In this document: piece after piece, positions 4,395 to 5,834 of the stretch | Numbering within the stretch: position 1 is the stretch's first letter | Layout: every line of letters begins with the position of its first letter | Assembly (NCBI GenBank): GCA_027357125.1 | Contig: DAHVVW010000144.1 | Span: 1-5,834, forward strand | Source of the DNA: Clostridiales bacterium | GTDB taxonomy: Bacteria > Bacillota > Desulfitobacteriia > Desulfitobacteriales > Desulfitobacteriaceae | Length of the DNA stretch: 5,834 nt | Direction of reading: 5' to 3' | The notes under the pieces: generated by a model | The model's input: the letters and a program-made list of their open reading frames with translations, nothing else | Databases searched by the model: none | Told to the model about the DNA's origin: nothing | Translations under genes and position numbers: made by a program

Positions 4395-5189
4395 ATGGGT
4401 AAGAAAACTAAAATTGTTGTCGCGGATGACAATCGCTCTCTTTGTCAAATGCTCCAAGATTATTTACAGGGGCAGGAAGATTTGCAGGTGGTAGGGCTGG
4501 CCTATAATGGAGTGGATGCCTGGGAATTAATCCAGAGTCAGGAACCGGATTTGGTCATCATAGATTTAGTGATGCCCAGCCTGGACGGTTTGGGTGTGCT
4601 GGAGCGGATCGGACAGCGGACCACGATGCCGCGGCCGAAAATTATTATGTTAACCGCATTTGGGCAGGAGTCGCTGACGCATCAAGCGATGTTGCTGGGG
4701 GTGGACTATTTTATCCTGAAGCCATTTGATTTGGATATTTTAAGTAAGCGGATCCGTACGCTGACCCAGGAAACGTCGGTGACTGCGCCTGCGCTAACGA
4801 CAGCGGCGGCACCGGTCACCAGTGTCGGTAACGGGATCAATTTAGGCGCGGAAGTAACGTCCATGATGCACCAGATTGGAATTCCGGCTCATGTTAAAGG
4901 ATATCAATACATAAGAGATGCGATTCTGATGGTTGTGGATGATGTTTCGTTGCTAGGGGCGGTCACAAAAGAACTTTATCCGGCGATCGCCAAGAAGTAC
5001 GATACTGCCCCCAGCAGGGTGGAGCGGGGTATCCGTCATGCGATTGAATTGGCCTGGGAACGAGGCCATACCGAGACCCTGAAACGAATTTTCGGATATT
5101 CCATGAACATTGAAAGGCAAAAGCCCACCAATTCCGAGTTTGTGGCTTTGTTGGCCGACAAACTGCGGGTGATGAGCAAGGTTAGCTAG
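4395..5189 (+). CDS. spo0A: Sporulation transcription factor Spo0A
   Basis: This 264-residue response regulator is the master switch for entry into sporulation. The receiver domain (about 5-122) has the acidic pair D11-D12, the phospho-acceptor D57 in IIDLVMP, T87 and K109. A linker rich in Ala, Thr and Pro (about 125-145) leads to the Spo0A-specific C-terminal domain (about 150-262). It includes the recognition-helix region ending SRVERGIRHAIELAWERG (207-224), almost as in Bacillus subtilis, so the DNA target should be the TGTCGAA-type box seen in its own promoter region. Length is close to the usual 260-270. No other ATG fits: the ATG pair at 4384-4389 runs into TAA at once. The ribosome site (GGCGGG, about 4378-4383) is modest and rather distant. 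It is preceded by a terminator and its own promoter, so it is probably transcribed alone. No spoIVB is directly upstream, although that is the common neighbour. Confidence 0.98.
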   Translation: MGKKTKIVVADDNRSLCQMLQDYLQGQEDLQVVGLAYNGVDAWELIQSQEPDLVIIDLVMPSLDGLGVLERIGQRTTMPRPKIIMLTAFGQESLTHQAMLLGVDYFILKPFDLDILSKRIRTLTQETSVTAPALTTAAAPVTSVGNGINLGAEVTSMMHQIGIPAHVKGYQYIRDAILMVVDDVSLLGAVTKELYPAIAKKYDTAPSRVERGIRHAIELAWERGHTETLKRIFGYSMNIERQKPTNSEFVALLADKLRVMSKVS

Positions 5190-5219
5190 GAGCGAAATTC
5201 AGGACTTATTCACTGTTTT

Positions 5220-5279
5220 TTATGCCTATAAACTATTTTATAAACCCATAAACTATAAGGCATAACAGCGATAAACTAT
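5220..5279 (+). repeat. Three ATAAACTAT repeats, two enclosed by an inverted repeat
   Basis: ATAAACTAT occurs at 5228-5236, 5248-5256 and 5271-5279, and a partial ATAAAC at 5240-5245. The first two full copies lie inside an inverted repeat, TTATGCCT (5220-5227) with AGGCATAA (5258-5265). The cluster is in the 3' region of spo0A before the terminator. It could be a protein-binding cluster or simple AT-rich sequence; no function is assigned. Confidence 0.5.
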
Positions 5280-5289
5280 TTGTTGGGTA

Positions 5290-5340
5290 AAACACCTCCA
5301 TTATTACTTGTGAGTTAGTTATATGGAGGTGTTTCTATTT
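5290..5340 (+). terminator. Terminator-like long hairpin after spo0A
   Basis: AAACACCTCCAT (5290-5301) pairs perfectly over 12 bp with ATGGAGGTGTTT (5323-5334), with a 21-base loop and then CTATTTT. The right arm carries a Shine-Dalgarno-like GGAGGTG and the left arm its complement, but only a very short frame starts after it, so termination is the better reading. Confidence 0.7.
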
Positions 5341-5468
5341 TGGGATATCGGGCTAGAAAGCATTAACTTTGATTAAACAATCACAATCTAACCACAAAAA
5401 ATACTTATCTTTGTTGTAGACTATGATTAGAAACCTTAGGAATTTTAAATGGGAGGTGAATTTTATTT

Positions 5469-5783
5469 ATGAATCGCTTCAGTAGAGGCTTTGAATTTGG
5501 GGGTGGTTACAACCATAATTTTCCCGTTCCTAATGGCGGTGGAAGTGGCATTGTAAGTAACGGTTTGAACATCTATGCTTTCGTAAACATGGGGCTGCAT
5601 TTCCTCACAGTAATTGCCGTACTCCTGCTGATATTCTATATTATTCGACGTTTAGCCAAGTACCCTTTTCGATTCTCCCGGTGTACGGATAAAGCTCTGG
5701 AAATATTAGGTGAGCGTTATGCCCGGGGAGAAATTGATCGCGAGGAGTACTTGCAGAAACGCGACGATCTGAAGCGGGGTTAG
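5469..5783 (+). CDS. Small membrane protein with C-terminal SHOCT motif
   Basis: This 104-residue protein has a Gly/Asn-rich N-terminus (1-32), one hydrophobic membrane segment (about 38-60) followed by a basic stretch (RRLAKYPFRFSR), then a SHOCT-type module at about 74-101 (DKALEILGERYARGEIDREE and the following YLQKRDDL). The module is a short helical pair often found at the ends of membrane or secreted bacterial proteins, thought to act in oligomerisation. The basic residues after the helix suggest that the SHOCT end is cytoplasmic. The ribosome site GGGAGGTGA (5451-5459) is excellent, 9 bases from the ATG. The gene follows the spo0A terminator with about 130 bases of AT-rich leader in which I see no confident promoter. 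Its role is unknown, and nothing ties it to sporulation except position. Confidence 0.85.
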   Translation: MNRFSRGFEFGGGYNHNFPVPNGGGSGIVSNGLNIYAFVNMGLHFLTVIAVLLLIFYIIRRLAKYPFRFSRCTDKALEILGERYARGEIDREEYLQKRDDLKRG

Positions 5784-5785
5784 AA

Positions 5786-5825
5786 GGCGCCCGGCAGCGC
5801 TGTAAGCGCCAAGTTCTTGAACTTG
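5786..5825. other. Short palindromes at the window edge
   Basis: GGCGC (5786-5790) can pair with GCGCC (5806-5810), and directly after it CAAGTTC-TT-GAACTTG (5810-5825) is a perfect 7-bp-arm palindrome. They begin right after the SHOCT gene stop. They may belong to a terminator or repeat continuing past the window; no T-run is visible within it. Confidence 0.35.
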
Positions 5826-5834
5826 AATGATCAA

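Noticed and set aside
5340..5366. TTG start after the GGAGGTG of the long hairpin
   Set aside because: The frame stops after 8 codons, and the GGAGGTG is an arm of a 12-bp terminator-like stem.

Overview
The window looks like chromosomal DNA from an anaerobic, endospore-forming Firmicute of the class Clostridia, probably a Peptococcaceae/Desulfotomaculum-like lineage. The main evidence is a complete spo0A, strong GGAGG-type ribosome binding sites, a clostridial-type single-cluster ferredoxin, and a Rieske/cytochrome b pair more like b6f/Bacillus complexes than proteobacterial bc1. The genus cannot be fixed from the sequence alone.

Layout. (1) 79-1886: a two-gene operon with a 1-bp TAATG overlap. 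It encodes a Tat-exported Rieske protein and a cytochrome b in which the b6 part, the subunit-IV part and a C-terminal mono-heme cytochrome c are one polypeptide. Together they form the core of a quinol-oxidising complex. Three positions are atypical: the Qo-site PEWY motif reads PAWY, the cysteine that holds heme c_n/c_i in b6f and Bacillus is Tyr32, and the Rieske box II serine is glycine. (2) 1887-2203: a gene-free stretch packed with inverted repeats, including two mutually exclusive hairpins and a 33-bp palindrome whose 55-bp context recurs at 3651-3705. (3) 2204-3241: a 48-residue CxxC...CxxC mini-protein (missed by a simple length cut-off), then a DUF1858-siroheme/[4Fe-4S] reductase fusion. 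This pair ends at a bidirectional terminator. (4) 3354-3542, minus strand: a mono-[4Fe-4S] ferredoxin converging on that terminator. (5) 3738-4145: an unrecognised 70-codon gene, followed in the same frame after a single TGA by a further coding-looking stretch. (6) 4242-5340: terminator, a probable Spo0A-controlled promoter with a perfect 0A box, spo0A, a cluster of ATAAACTAT repeats and a strong terminator. (7) 5469-5783: a small membrane protein with a C-terminal SHOCT motif, then short palindromes to the window edge.

How the parts relate. Regions 1, 3 and 4 are all redox functions: membrane quinol oxidation to a periplasmic-side c heme, a cytoplasmic siroheme reductase, and a small low-potential electron carrier that could feed it (inference). 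Two different short dispersed repeats sit next to these redox genes. One follows the stop codon of the cytochrome b gene and of the ferredoxin gene in the sense orientation. The other lies upstream of the mini-protein/siroheme operon and upstream of the 3738 gene. Spo0A is the sporulation master regulator and need not be functionally linked to its neighbours. No mobile element, CRISPR array, tRNA or rRNA gene was seen.
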